Below are positions 1 through 9,279 of a stretch of DNA of 64,000 nt, one piece after another. Numbering within the stretch: the first letter of the stretch is position 1; the number at the start of each line of letters is the position of its first letter. The notes beneath the pieces were generated by a model that was not told the DNA's origin, made no database searches, and saw only the letters and a program-made list of their open reading frames with translations. The stretch is from Clytia hemisphaerica (Eukaryota > Cnidaria > Hydrozoa > Leptothecata > Clytiidae): positions 2,046,001 through 2,110,000 of the forward strand of contig CACVBU010000178.1 of the NCBI GenBank assembly GCA_902728285.1. Direction: 5' to 3'. The translations under genes were made by a program, and so were the position numbers.

Positions 1-407
1 TAGACATGTTCATTCATACCTACAAAGAAGTGTATTAGAACGTAGAATTCAAAACTGCCTGTTAATAAAATTAATTTTTTCACCCAAAAAAGTTATTAGG
101 CAAAAACCAAAGAATGCTGACGTCAGCAAAACTTGTTTTTTTGAATAACTCGAGTTTGGCTGATGGGATAAACATGAAATTTGGACCAAAGTTGCATATT
201 GTTAATAGAAACATTTTTGCATAATTTTCTTTTCAAATTTTGCTGACGTCAGCAGAAATCAGCGAAATACGAATTTTTGCTATAAATTGCTGACGTCAAA
301 AAAATTTCAAAAAATTTTTTTAATAATGACTTTATGTAAAAATGTATTAATCGATGTATTTCTAGTAAGTAAAGTTCTTTCATGATTTTAAGTTCTGGTC
401 AACGATT
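1..407. other. 3' flank of CBM14 gene 1 with three TGACGTCA palindromes
   Basis: No gene is seen. Three perfect 8-bp CRE-type palindromes (TGACGTCA) lie at 118-125, 244-251 and 291-298. The first two sit inside the longer palindrome GCTGACGTCAGC. They are embedded in AT-rich sequence downstream of the minus-strand chitin-binding exon, so a promoter role for that gene is unlikely. They may be internal motifs of an unrecognised repeat. Confidence 0.5.
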
Positions 408-718
408 TCAGCCTATCCAGTCCATTGTTAATTTATGGAGGTTCGGTTTGGACGTGCCTTTAAATTTAAACAAACATGCATTTTCCTTCTCGTTGAATAT
501 CAAACTTGATGGGCAAGCGAGGCATCCGACGGTCGTCCCACGAGAGCAAGCGACAAATTGATGTGGATTGTTTGGGTCACCCACATTTCCACTGAAACGT
601 TTTCCACGGCCAGGACAAATGTCAGGGCATGCAACTGGAGTAGTTGTAGGTTTTTCTGTTGCTTTTCCATTCGATGGATAATAGAGACATTGATTGCATG
701 GTTCTTGACAGAATGCAA
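408..718 (-). CDS. secreted chitin-binding (CBM14/peritrophin-A) protein, last exon, gene 1
   Basis: This is the terminal exon of a small extracellular chitin-binding protein; its stop codon (TGA on the minus strand) is at 408-410. It encodes about 102 residues. After a Cys-rich linker with NQCLYYP and a TEKPTTTP stretch comes one CBM14 domain with the expected six-Cys spacing, including PDICPGRGKRFSGN, NPHQFVACSRGTTVGC and FNEKENACLFK. The exon opens at a good acceptor (TTTTAG at about 724-719) in phase 1. That is the same phase as the second exon of the paralogue at 9280-9953, whose second domain it matches almost residue for residue. Unlike that gene it has only one full domain, so it either evolved as a one-domain protein or lost part of itself. 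The first exon, with a signal peptide, was not found to the right: a retroposon and repeats occupy the next 700 bp. Secretion is inferred from the paralogue. Expression is unknown. Confidence 0.82.
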
Positions 719-1165
719 CTAAAATGGAACATAAAAGAATACTAAGACTTAAAGAAGAAATAATATTTTCCTATACACTTTTTTTATAAGAACCAGCCAA
801 ATTTTTCTCTTTAACCCCTCCCTATGCTTGAATTTGAGCAATTTCAGGCTCAGCATTGTTCTTAAATTGTTCTTATTTTTTTGCCTCTGTTCATTTATTG
901 GCGGCGACCCTTGTCTGAGAAGGGTCTTAAATTCGGCATTTTTCTTCAATTGAGCTTCGCGTTCTCATAAAATTGTCCTTACATTGAAAAGTTTATTAGA
1001 CTATGGACTGATTTTCGAAAACGTGAATTAGTGGATATACCATAAGAACGACACGAGATCTCTCCCTGATTTGACACCTCTTCGCGCAAAGATTTTCAAA
1101 AACTTTCAGTTATTTTTCTCGAATCAGAAAATAATCTAACAACCGAAGAACAATGCTATCGTTGG
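719..1165. repeat. upstream flank/intron of gene 1 with a TTGTTCTTA-type dispersed repeat
   Basis: No exon could be identified. The part at about 770-990 contains a dispersed AT-rich repeat with the recurring words CAGGCTCAGCATTGTTCTTA and TTGTTCTTA. Related copies lie at about 13430-13660, 15480-15645 and 49380-49460. Its ends are not defined here. Confidence 0.5.
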
Positions 1166-1412
1166 ACTTCATTGTTTTTTTTGTTGTTTTTTTTTTTTGT
1201 TTTTTTTTTATCTATAGTATATGAAACACGAACAAATAGTACAAAACTAAGGGTTCCTAACCTCCCGCAAAAGGACCACCAGATCATACCGCCAGGAGGA
1301 AGGAACCCAAACTAAGCTAACAATAAATTAATAAATCAATTAATAAATGCATGGAAAAAAAAACTTACTACAGAGGATAAATACTAACAAAAAATAAAAA
1401 AAACTTCATTGT
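1166..1412 (-). mobile_element. short retroposon insertion (LINE 3' end or SINE) with 10-bp target duplication
   Basis: A 227-bp insert (1176-1402) is flanked by the exact direct repeat ACTTCATTGT at 1166-1175 and 1403-1412. The left edge is a long T-rich run, which is the poly(A) tail of an element inserted on the minus strand. The body carries a GC-richer tract with GGTTCCTAACCTCCCGC and CCGCCAGGAGGAAGGAACC, typical of a structured retroposon 3' end. It interrupts another repeat, seen intact at 3503-3537. No coding capacity is visible. Confidence 0.72.
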
Positions 1413-1441
1413 GTTATGTCCAGGTCGAAAGCTATTAACTG
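1408..1441 (+). repeat. short dispersed repeat, copy 1
   Basis: The word TGTCCAGGTC(G/A)AAAGCTATTAACT occurs here and again near 3503-3537 with few differences. The retroposon at 1176-1402 lies directly beside this copy. Confidence 0.55.
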
Positions 1442-1587
1442 AATGATTCTTGGCTTTCGAAGACCTCCTTATTTATTGCTGATCACAACAAAATTAATGT
1501 GGGCGGCAATAAGTCTACAGCAAAAAAAAAGAAAAAAAGATGCATAATCACTTGATCATCTTAATCACCAAGACTTGTTTAATTATA

Positions 1588-1745
1588 TTTGGAGCCAAAT
1601 TTAGAGAGAAGAAAGCAATTTATCAAATATTATTGCCCCCGCAGGAGCGCAGCGACGAGGAGGCACTCATAGCTTCACGCATAGATATTGGACTGGAATC
1701 TCGAATCTTTGCGTTTGTTTGTTTGTAATTTGATTTCCGGCCAAT
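1588..1745 (+). repeat. dispersed repeat R1/R2 copy
   Basis: The left part (1588-1632) matches the 76-bp unit that is tandemly repeated at 4452-5571. The right part (1632-1745) shares TAGCTTCACGCATA and the following T-rich tract with the copies at 7046-7189 and 16783-16917. Confidence 0.55.
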
Positions 1746-2360
1746 TAAGTGTTCCGCAAAAATAAGGCGGTAAATTATACAGCGGTAAATGTTATACACA
1801 TTTTCATATTACGTTATAGGCTATTACCATTATTATATATTACATTTCATTAGTTTTGATTTAGCATTGAAAAGCTGAAGCGAGTGTTATAAATGCAAAT
1901 TATAGAAAAAGTATATAATTACACCATAACATGAATTACAATATTACTTTTGCAAATCAAAACAAACAAAATGGCAGACTGGTTATGATGATGAGCTGAT
2001 TCTTTCGTCTTTGACTGGAAAAAGTGTTTTGTATAGGCTAAAATTTTGTTTCTTGTCTTTAAAACTGAATAAATACTGTAATTTAGTCAGAAGTTCATTT
2101 CAGCAATGATTTCAATTCTTTTCTGGAATCTTTAAAGAAGTTGCTCAAGTTTTCAAATGTACATTTGTATACATTTTTGTTCAAACTGTAATTTATCTTT
2201 GTCTGTTATTTTATTAATAACTACCTTTATTGTTTATAGATCTTCTTGAGCTTTAAAGACCATTATATGGTTGTAAACTCAGGAAATGTCTTTCTTAACT
2301 TGGTAAAATAAGATACCGGCAAAGTACAAAAAAGTAGAATGTATGCATATGAATCCAAAA
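1746..2360. other. AT-rich intergenic sequence
   Basis: No open frame with protein character, RNA gene or recognisable repeat was seen in this stretch. Confidence 0.5.
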
Positions 2361-2500
2361 TTGAATGTGAATCAATGTAAACAAACTTTTTTTTTCGTCT
2401 TCAAAATAGATTTACCTCACTTAGAGTGTTTTCACTGTTTGTTCAGTGTGGTAAATCTATTTGGAAAACCTGAAAAAAGTTTGTATAGGCGCACATTCAA
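2361..2500. repeat. imperfect 140-bp palindrome, MITE-like
   Basis: The ends TTGAATGTG and CACATTCAA are inverted. Further in, ACAAACTTTTTT and ATAGATTTACC on the left pair with AAAAAAGTTTGT and GGTAAATCTAT on the right. It is a non-coding hairpin-forming element lying immediately left of a second TIR element. Confidence 0.55.
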
Positions 2501-2526
2501 CTTTTGCAGTTGTGATAGCCTACGTA

Positions 2527-2735
2527 CCGTGAGATTGGGTAACTTGCATCAGTGGAGGCTAACATGCATAGCCCTCAAATGAAAGACCTGGCTGGTCATT
2601 AAAATACAAATCTCGCAGCTCTACTCTATACCATTTTTGTTTTGATTTAACTTTGTATTTTAATGACCAGTCAGGTCTTTCATTTGAGGGCTATGCATGT
2701 TAGCCTCCACTGATGCAAGTTACCCAATCTCACGG
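2527..2735. mobile_element. 209-bp MITE with about 85-bp terminal inverted repeats, flanked by TA
   Basis: It begins CCGTGAGATTGGGTAAC and ends with the inverse. Nearly the whole element is arms, including GGAGGCTAACATGCATAGCC and its complement. TA dinucleotides at 2525-2526 and 2736-2737 suit a mariner-type target duplication. A diverged second copy is at 30511-30730. No coding capacity. Confidence 0.85.
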
Positions 2736-3624
2736 TAATAACTTGCGCTCCAGTAGTTTGGTGAAATAGCTCCAATTCTGGCTTTCCAAGTTAGGAGGGA
2801 CCTTCCCGAAGGCATTTAACGGTGGTTAGACTAGGCACACAGACAGTCATACAGAAACACCATAAAGTGAAATTATATAGCTATAAACTCAAAAAGTCTA
2901 GCTTTCTTAAGGCACGTCTCTTCATTGTCTGCGCTGCGATCATCTTAATGGATTCAATCCTTTCAGCTTGGAGAAAAGATTGCATCATGAAAAAGTACTA
3001 TGCACTTTAAAAGAAATTAGGCGCATTTCAACTTTTCTCGACTGTACGTCTGAATGGACCACAATGGCATTCCTTTATTTTTCTTTTGACCAACAACATA
3101 AAAGATTTTGCTTGAGAAGTTCAATCACAGCGTAGGCGAGTGGAGTCCGGGCCTTAGCTAGGATTGGTGTCTATTTCGCCCTATTTAAGATGGCGCAGAA
3201 CTTTTTGTGAAATTTTATCCGCAGTATCCTCTTGACTATTTTTTATTAGGCAAAGTAGCAATAGAGAATCAATCAATCAATCAATAATTAAATCAATCAA
3301 TAATCAAATCAATTAATTATTCCCGATTATTTTTTATGTTTCAATCTTTAAAGCATTAAAAGCTTTATGAGTGCATGACATGACCTTTCAGTGGGGGCAT
3401 TTAGTGAAAGCTATGACTAGTATAATTCTTACACTTCCAAAATCAAAGCAAAGTCGTTGGTCAAAGCCTCTACAATAAAGTTCAAAATGTTGATCTTCAT
3501 TCATTGTGTTGTGTCCAGGTCAAAAGCTATTAACTAAATAAAGTTCAAAAGATATTGATAGTTTTGGGTTTTTTTACCGTTTCTCAGAATTTTAAGTTCG
3601 GACGAGATTTGCGATTTCAGCACT
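2736..3624. other. intergenic DNA with an (AATC)n microsatellite
   Basis: A decayed AATC tandem repeat lies at about 3268-3316. The dispersed word seen at 1408-1441 recurs near 3503-3537. No gene was recognised. Confidence 0.5.
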
Positions 3625-3748
3625 CAGGCTCGGATACAGAGGGAGGCTATAACCAATGGAGGAGAGTGCACTTTATTAACGTATTACCTTATATGGAAAC
3701 TAATTACTCTCCATGAATAAGATAGCCTACCTCCTGTATCCGACCCTG
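3625..3748. mobile_element. 124-bp MITE with CAGG(C/G)TCGGATACAG ends
   Basis: The left end CAGGCTCGGATACAG and right end CTGTATCCGACCCTG are inverted, and GGCTAT / ATAGCC pair further in. GCACT occurs immediately outside both ends as a short direct repeat. The CAG...CTG termini resemble hAT-derived MITEs, but that class is inferred. Confidence 0.68.
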
Positions 3749-3811
3749 GCACTTCCACTTTATTTCATTGGATATTTCGATTTTTGATTCCAGTGACTTC
3801 TAGGCTATGTT

Positions 3812-4340
3812 CAGTAGCGTGGTGGCAAGGGAGCAGTGCCCCCCCCCCCAGCGGCCGATTTTTTTTTGGGGGGGGGGCGCCGAAATACAAAGGGCGCAAA
3901 AAGATGCCTCCGATTACTAATTTCGGCGCCCCATTTCTCTTTTAGACCTTAGATATGGCCGTTTCCCCAAAATTATCGTCCTCACTTCACTCGCGTAATT
4001 TTTACTTTTCAAAGGGGGCACCAAAATCAAAATCTTCTTATATTGCCTTCCCAGTTTGCTCGAATTTTAGTCGACCCACCACAATGGTGGTCGCTCGATG
4101 TACCCTTTTTCAGGTCCATGAGTTCCAGGTAGGGTCGCAAAAACGCAAAAAAAACAACAAAAATCAGTCCCTCATAGGGTTACCTTTTTGGGGGAATTCA
4201 GAAGAGAGAGAGAAAAAAAAATTGAGAACATTTTGGAAACTCAGTCCCATTCAGGGTAGCTATTTACGCAAATTTTGGCAAAATCTTTCAAAATACGAGT
4301 CCCACGTAGTGGCCATTTTTTGTGTAGATTATCGTTGAAA
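3812..4340. repeat. repeat with hAT-like end and C-run/G-run hairpin
   Basis: The segment starts CAGTAGCGTGG, the same end word as the hAT-like MITE at 38155-38307. It then has an 11-bp C run at 3839-3849 and a 10-bp G run at 3868-3877 that can pair. A 127-codon open frame (3955-4338) follows but resembles no protein family and looks like repeat DNA, so it is not called a gene. Confidence 0.45.
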
Positions 4341-4479
4341 CTTTGTTGACTTTCGCTAAAATGTCTATCTTGATTTTTTTATTGACAGATATTAGCGATA
4401 AAATTGATAACACTTTCGACAAAATGCAAAATGAAACAAAGGCTCTTATTTGGAGCTCAATTTAAAGAGAAGAAATCAA

Positions 4480-4659
4480 TACACCTTTTCGACCGTAGCC
4501 GCTAATTGCCACGTGGGCATTTTTTACCACCCTAAAACCACCTCAGTCTTTTTTTCGCGCCTGAAGACAATAGAAAAAAGTGTAAAAAAGGATTGGATCG
4601 AGTTTAGGGTGGTAAAAAGTGCCCGCGCAGCAATTGGCGGCTACGATCGAAAAGGTGTA
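4480..4659. mobile_element. 180-bp MITE with TACACCTTTTCGACCGTAGC ends
   Basis: Inverted arms of about 55 bp: the left reads TACACCTTTTCGACCGTAG then GGGCATTTTTTACCACCC; the right is its inverse, ending CGATCGAAAAGGTGTA. TA at each end is consistent with mariner-type insertion. A diverged copy is at 17564-17747. Non-coding. Confidence 0.82.
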
Positions 4660-4797
4660 TTAAATATTAATCATAAATTTTTCCGATTATTTTAAAGTTT
4701 ATAATCCGGAGTTCAATTTAAAGAGAAGAAATCAATCAAATATTAATCATAAATTTTTCCGATTATTTTAGAGTTTATAATCCGGAGTTCAATTTAA

Positions 4798-5504
4798 GGG
4801 CTTTGACCATAGTCCAAAAATTTATTTTGATATTTGAACATAAAAGTTATATTTCAGGTTCCTTAACACTTTTAACAAAGAATTGCCTTTATAAATTGCT
4901 TTTTAATCGAATCCCTTAAGAGTAATTAAGAATCTAATTGCAAAAATGACGTTATAAACTTTAAAAAGATGTTAATAATATGCTGCATCACCCTCTTTTA
5001 CAAAAAGTGCTTAGTTTTAATGGGTAATTAACTTTTTTGTTTCAAAATTTCTTTACACTGTCCGCAAAGAATTGAACTATTTTAAATTTTGCGGAAATTT
5101 TTTCTGAAAAGATCAAAAGTTATGACTGTTTTTTTAAGGAAAATCCAGATGAAAAATTGATGAAAAACCACTATTTAGAAGATTTTGAGACAAAGAAGTA
5201 TTTACAAAATTTTCCGCAAAAATTTTTATTGTTCGGTAAAAGATACACCATCTACTGCGAAAAAATTTTCAAAATGTTTTTTCTTCGCCGAAACTAAGCT
5301 CTTCAAAGTTGAAATACTCTTCCTCGCAAAAATCTTCATTTTCTTCTTCATCAAATTTTTTCAATGCAATTTTTGAATTTTCAGATTCAGGAATAGTTTG
5401 TCTAACAGAAAATGTATAACATGCCATAGTTTTGTTTGTTACATCAGTCAGAAAAAAAAATTTTAAACACGGCAATTATGAAAAATTCACTATGGTCAGA
5501 GCCC
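4798..5504. mobile_element. 707-bp non-autonomous piggyBac-like element in a TTAA target
   Basis: The ends are inverted: GGGCTTTGACCATAGT on the left and ACTATGGTCAGAGCCC on the right. TTAA flanks both sides (4794-4797 and 5505-5508), and the neighbouring tandem unit shows the uninterrupted site CAATTTAAAGAG, so TTAA is the target duplication. TTAA specificity is the hallmark of piggyBac. A 68-codon acidic minus-strand frame (5269-5475, with DEEENEDFCEEEYF) could be a relic of a coding parent but is not recognised as a transposase. A truncated copy lies at 18579-19141. Confidence 0.85.
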
Positions 5505-5571
5505 TTAAAGAGAAGAAATCAATCAAACATTAATCATAAATTTTTCCGATTATTTTAGAGTTTATAATCTG

Positions 5572-6373
5572 TTTCGAAGCCATACAGAGAGAACGACATG
5601 TATTTCCCCATATAAGGAAATTATAACATTATTAAAATGGAAAATACACGTGTTTTAAAGAATATATTTAATACCGGGTTAGTTAGAGGATTGTCTAGCT
5701 TAAATCTTGATGAATTACCTGAATTTGGATAATTAGTTCATTGTCATTTTGAAGTAAAAAGTCATTTTTCAAAAGTGTTAAATCATGCTGGAAATGATGA
5801 AATTTTGATGACCATTTTGCAGAAGATAAAAAATTGAAAAATACTTTAAATTTCTTGTTTTACTTTTTTTCTCGATTTCTTATTAATGTTAATCACTTTT
5901 TATATTAAAATGACATTTAGGATTCGTAAAACTCATTAAAGACTCGAATCTGTTAATTCATGTGTGCTTTCACGTCAAATTTTGAAATTTTATCTCCAAT
6001 GATTTTTGACTTTATTAAATGGCTATAACTTTTCAACCGATTATGCAAATTTAAAGCAATACATTAAAATTTATTTTGGACCCTCTTCTTTTATAATAAA
6101 GCAAAGCCTACTTCACAGGTCCCTTTGATAGGTCTGAAGAAACTGCCAAACATCCGAAGATTTTTTTAGCCACCTGGTATTAATATAGCCACCTAGTATA
6201 ATAATGAAATAGGCCAAAAATTCAAGAATATGGTAATACTGATAATCTAAGAATGCCATTTTTAGAGTATTTTACCATCAAATTTCCAGCTTTTCCCCAG
6301 CAGTGTCAGATTTTTGTTTGAAGTATGCACATGCTAAATTATGGCTGGGTTTGGATCCAAACCCAAAAATACC
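5572..6373. other. AT-rich intergenic sequence
   Basis: No coding frame, RNA gene or clear inverted repeat was found. Confidence 0.5.
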
Positions 6374-6686
6374 GTAAAAACAAAAACTTTAAGTGAAATT
6401 GATCGTTGAAAGGCTATAAAATACCTACATCGTCGTCAATATTCAAAAGTGATTTTTCTCTAAAAGTTAGAAATATTCATGATCAATAGGAAAATCAATA
6501 ACATTAAAAAACCATCGCCAATGATAGCAGGAACCGCAACTATTACTACAGAGGTCAATAGGGCATTCGTGGAATATATCCTAGCTGACACATGTTATAT
6601 CAACGTTCATAATATGGAGGTTATGGACGATGTGGGTATTTTATAGCCTTTCAACGATCAATTTCACTTAAAGTTTTTGTTTTTAC
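6374..6686. mobile_element. 313-bp element with about 63-bp near-perfect terminal inverted repeats
   Basis: The left arm starts GTAAAAACAAAAACTTTAAG and continues through GATCGTTGAAAGGC to CATCGTC. The right arm is the inverse with about one change. No second copy is seen in the window and the target duplication is unclear. The overlapping open frames at its right edge are not supported as genes. Confidence 0.75.
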
Positions 6687-6880
6687 ATAAGTGTTTCCGT
6701 TTTCAAATCTGACACATATTTCATATCAGGACAGTGTCTTGCTATTGTTATATTATGCTGATATAAGCACAAATGTTTTTCTTTTCCTCTTTCTGACCAA
6801 TCTTGCTCCACATCCGTGCCAATCCAATATGAAAACGGTTCACTCTTATTTAAAAACAAAACCTTTAAGAGACATGAAGA

Positions 6881-7189
6881 CACCCCCTTCTCACAAACCC
6901 ACTGGGACTCCTTCCCACTGGAATGATTGTCCAAAATATCGTCCCCGGGGGAAAGTTATTCTTCAATTTTTGTCCCCACTGAAAATAATCAAATAAACCA
7001 ATCCCCACTCCAAAATATTATGCTATTTTTCCCATCCCCTCTGAATTTTTGCCACCGCATGGAGCCTTAAGTGACCGAGGATGGCATTCATAGCTTCACG
7101 CCTAAGGATAGTTGGATAAATAGCTCACATTTTTGCGCACTTGTTTGTCATTCTTCTTATGTTATACCGGTTAAATGGTAGCCCGGTAT
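6881..7189 (+). repeat. composite repeat: truncated MITE-A joined to repeat R2
   Basis: The part at 6881-7045 is a MITE-A copy starting CACCCCC with the family's recurring GTCCCC(A/G)CTG words; its right end is lost. It passes straight into R2 (7046-7189: TTTTTGCCACCGCA ... GGCATTCATAGCTTCACGC). The same junction order occurs at 16501-16917, so the composite was copied as one unit. Confidence 0.65.
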
Positions 7190-7535
7190 TAAGTTTGTCT
7201 TTTTCTTATCCCTAGAGAATTAATGAATCTAGGAAATTTCCTTTTTTGGAAAGTGAAGTCTGTTAGCACATAAAAACGAATACTTCAGATGGTGATAAAA
7301 ACATAAAAATTTGGCACAGATGATCCTTAGAGGGTCTAAAACTTAATTTCAAACAGTAACACCAAATTTTGCAACCTGGCCACCTGCCAGATGACATCAT
7401 CAGGTGGCTGGGCAAAAAGTTATTTTTTAGAAAATTTTCAAAATTTGATGCTTCCAGCGGAAAGAGCATGAAATATTAATGAAAATTGAGGTATAAAGCA
7501 AGCCTTGAAAATCTTCCTATCAAAAGTTATGGTGT

Positions 7536-7656
7536 CCGGACAATTCCCCCCCCCTGGTGAATCCCCCCGGTAAATTCCCCCCAGTAAATTCCCCCCTGGT
7601 GAATTCCCCCCGGAAAATTCCCACCCGGTGAATTCCCCCCTGGTGAATTCCCACCC
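7536..7656 (+). repeat. 16-bp minisatellite, left block
   Basis: About seven units of the form CCCCCTGGTGAATTCC with small changes. An inverted block of the same unit lies at 8044-8158, so the pair forms an inner inverted repeat inside the foldback element. Confidence 0.85.
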
Positions 7657-7691
7657 ATATATTTTCATATGTGTTTTTAAGTTTCGAAATC

Positions 7692-8010
7692 ATGGACTGT
7701 AACCCCCGGGGGGTACTAGGGTTGGCGAATGAGAAGTATGTGCGGACGGGACCTCCGAAAACCGACCCTTAGAGAGACTGATATTTTTGCTGAAAAGATG
7801 ACCCTTAGAGAGACTTTTTGAATTTTTTGTTCTTCGATTTTTGAAAAAAGTCATACCCTTAGAGAGACAATTACAATTTTTTCTCTGGAAATCAAAACGT
7901 TTTCTAAAAATCCTGAATTTTCCAACCCTTAGAGAGGCTAAATTAAAACTTTCAATCGAAACAAACCTCCAATTTTAGGGTCAAGGATTTTTACAAAGTT
8001 TTAAGAATCA
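7692..8010 (+). repeat. spaced-motif array E1 (CCCTTAGAGAGAC)
   Basis: After the palindromic block CCCCCGGGGGG and GTACTAGGGTTGGCGAATGA, the motif ACCCTTAGAGAG(A/G)C occurs at about 7766, 7802, 7856 and 7926. Spacers differ in sequence and length (starts 36, 54 and 70 bp apart). Related to E4 at 19571-19770 and more distantly to E2 and E3. Confidence 0.65.
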
Positions 8011-8043
8011 CAACTCACTTATTTCAAATTACATGATTTTTTA

Positions 8044-8158
8044 GTTCACCAGGGCGGAATTCACCGGGTGGGAATTTTCCGGGGGGAATTCACCAGGGTG
8101 GGATTTACTGAAGGGGAATTCACTGGGGGAGGAATTCACCAGGGGGGAATTGTCCGGG
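8044..8158 (-). repeat. 16-bp minisatellite, right inverted block
   Basis: Units of the form GGAATTCACCAGGGGGG, the reverse complement of the left block at 7536-7656. Confidence 0.85.
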
Positions 8159-8837
8159 AATCAAAAGTTAAGGAGGTTGAAAGTTTTGTGATGACAAAAA
8201 CCTTGTAATTTTGGAACAAATTGACCAAATTTGATGTCTTATACATGAATTCATATCAAAATTCATTGCTTTTTCTGATTATGATGTTCAAATTGAATTA
8301 AAAGCAAAACAAAAAAACTTAGATTTTGAGATTTTAAAAGGCAAATCAACGCAGCGTTCTCCCTTCAGGAACACAGTGTACAACAGACTATTTTTTTGGA
8401 TGTTTTAAGCCTTCCTATGTCGTTTAGACCCAAGCCTCAGAAGGAACTTCTAATTTTTGACACGGAATCATTTATAAAACACCAAATTTGGTCAACTATC
8501 CAAAATTACGAGGTTTTTAAGTTTTGCCTGGAAAGGCTTATGATGACGTCATCACAAATATTTCAACCTTCGTAACTTTTGATAGGAAGATTTTCAAGGC
8601 ATGTTTTATACCTCGATTTTAATCAGCATTTCATGCTCTTTCCGCTGGAACCATCAGATTTTGAATATTTTAAAAAAAATAATTTTTTACCGAGCCACCT
8701 GATGACGTCATCTGGCAGGTGGCTAGGTGGCAAAATTTGTTATTACTGTTTGAAATTAAGTTTTAGACCCTCTAAGGATCATCTGTGCCAAATTTCATGC
8801 TTTAATCACCATCTGAAGTATTTCTGTGCTAACAGAC

Positions 8838-9279
8838 CTCACCATTTCTTTTCTCTACCAATACAAGTGAAATCGATCACACTTTAATAACATTTGTGTT
8901 TCTTTCACTTTTGTCCCAGGGACAAAATCAGCGTGTCTTCTGGCTATTTCCCTCACATTTTGCCCCATGAAACAAAAGAAGAAACCATGGGACACGCTCT
9001 TCTTTTCTTGTGATTAACCATGATGCATTGCACCAACGCGAAAAAAACTTCTTGTGTCCCCAAGCCATAAATTGGGGGCCGACTAAGTTTTGGCCGGTAA
9101 GGTATACCTTAGTGTATGAATTTTAATAGAAGTCCGTGGTCAAGAGGTGGTTATCAATTTCTGCCTACATAGAGTTTTGAATGATCGAGATTCATTTTAA
9201 AAAGATTAAAAATTACAAAAAATACAAGATTGTAAATACTTTGCAACATGTTAACTTTCGGTTTTACTGTGTAAGAAAT
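8838..9279. other. 3' flank of CBM14 gene 2
   Basis: No gene was seen. A short stem CCCCAAGCCATAAATTGGGG and the palindrome AAGGTATACCTT lie near 9059-9112. They could be transcript 3' end structures or repeat remnants. No clear AATAAA signal for the gene to the right was found. Confidence 0.4.

Larger units (their letters stand above)
4452..5571 (+). repeat. 76-bp tandem repeat array interrupted by two transposons
   Basis: The unit runs from AATTTAAAGAGAAGAAATCA through ATTAATCATAAATTTTTCCG to AGTTTATAATCCG. Parts or whole units lie at 4452-4479, 4660-4706, 4709-4788, 4786-4797 and 5509-5571. One unit is split by the element at 4480-4659 and another by the element at 4798-5504, so intact neighbours give the empty sites directly. 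Confidence 0.75.
7258..8837. mobile_element. 1.58-kb foldback element with about 270-bp arms
   Basis: The outer ends GTCTGTTAGCAC and GTGCTAACAGAC are inverted, and homology continues inward for about 270 bp (7258-7532 against 8567-8837), including GGATCATCTGTGCC and TGATAGGAAGATTTTC. Inside the arms are two inverted blocks of a G/C-rich 16-bp tandem repeat (7536-7656 and 8044-8158), and between those is a CCCTTAGAGAGAC motif array. No transposase frame is present. Confidence 0.8.

Noticed and set aside
500-718. 72-codon minus-strand frame with ATG
   Set aside because: It is out of frame with the CBM14 domain, which is read in the neighbouring frame of the same strand.
1364-1409. Possible signal-peptide exon (MKFFLFFVSIYPL) for CBM14 gene 1
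   Set aside because: It lies in the retroposon tail region and its possible donors are in the wrong phase for the acceptor at 719.
3955-4338. 127-codon plus-strand frame
   Set aside because: It sits in repeat DNA beside C/G runs and shows no domain, signal or codon pattern.
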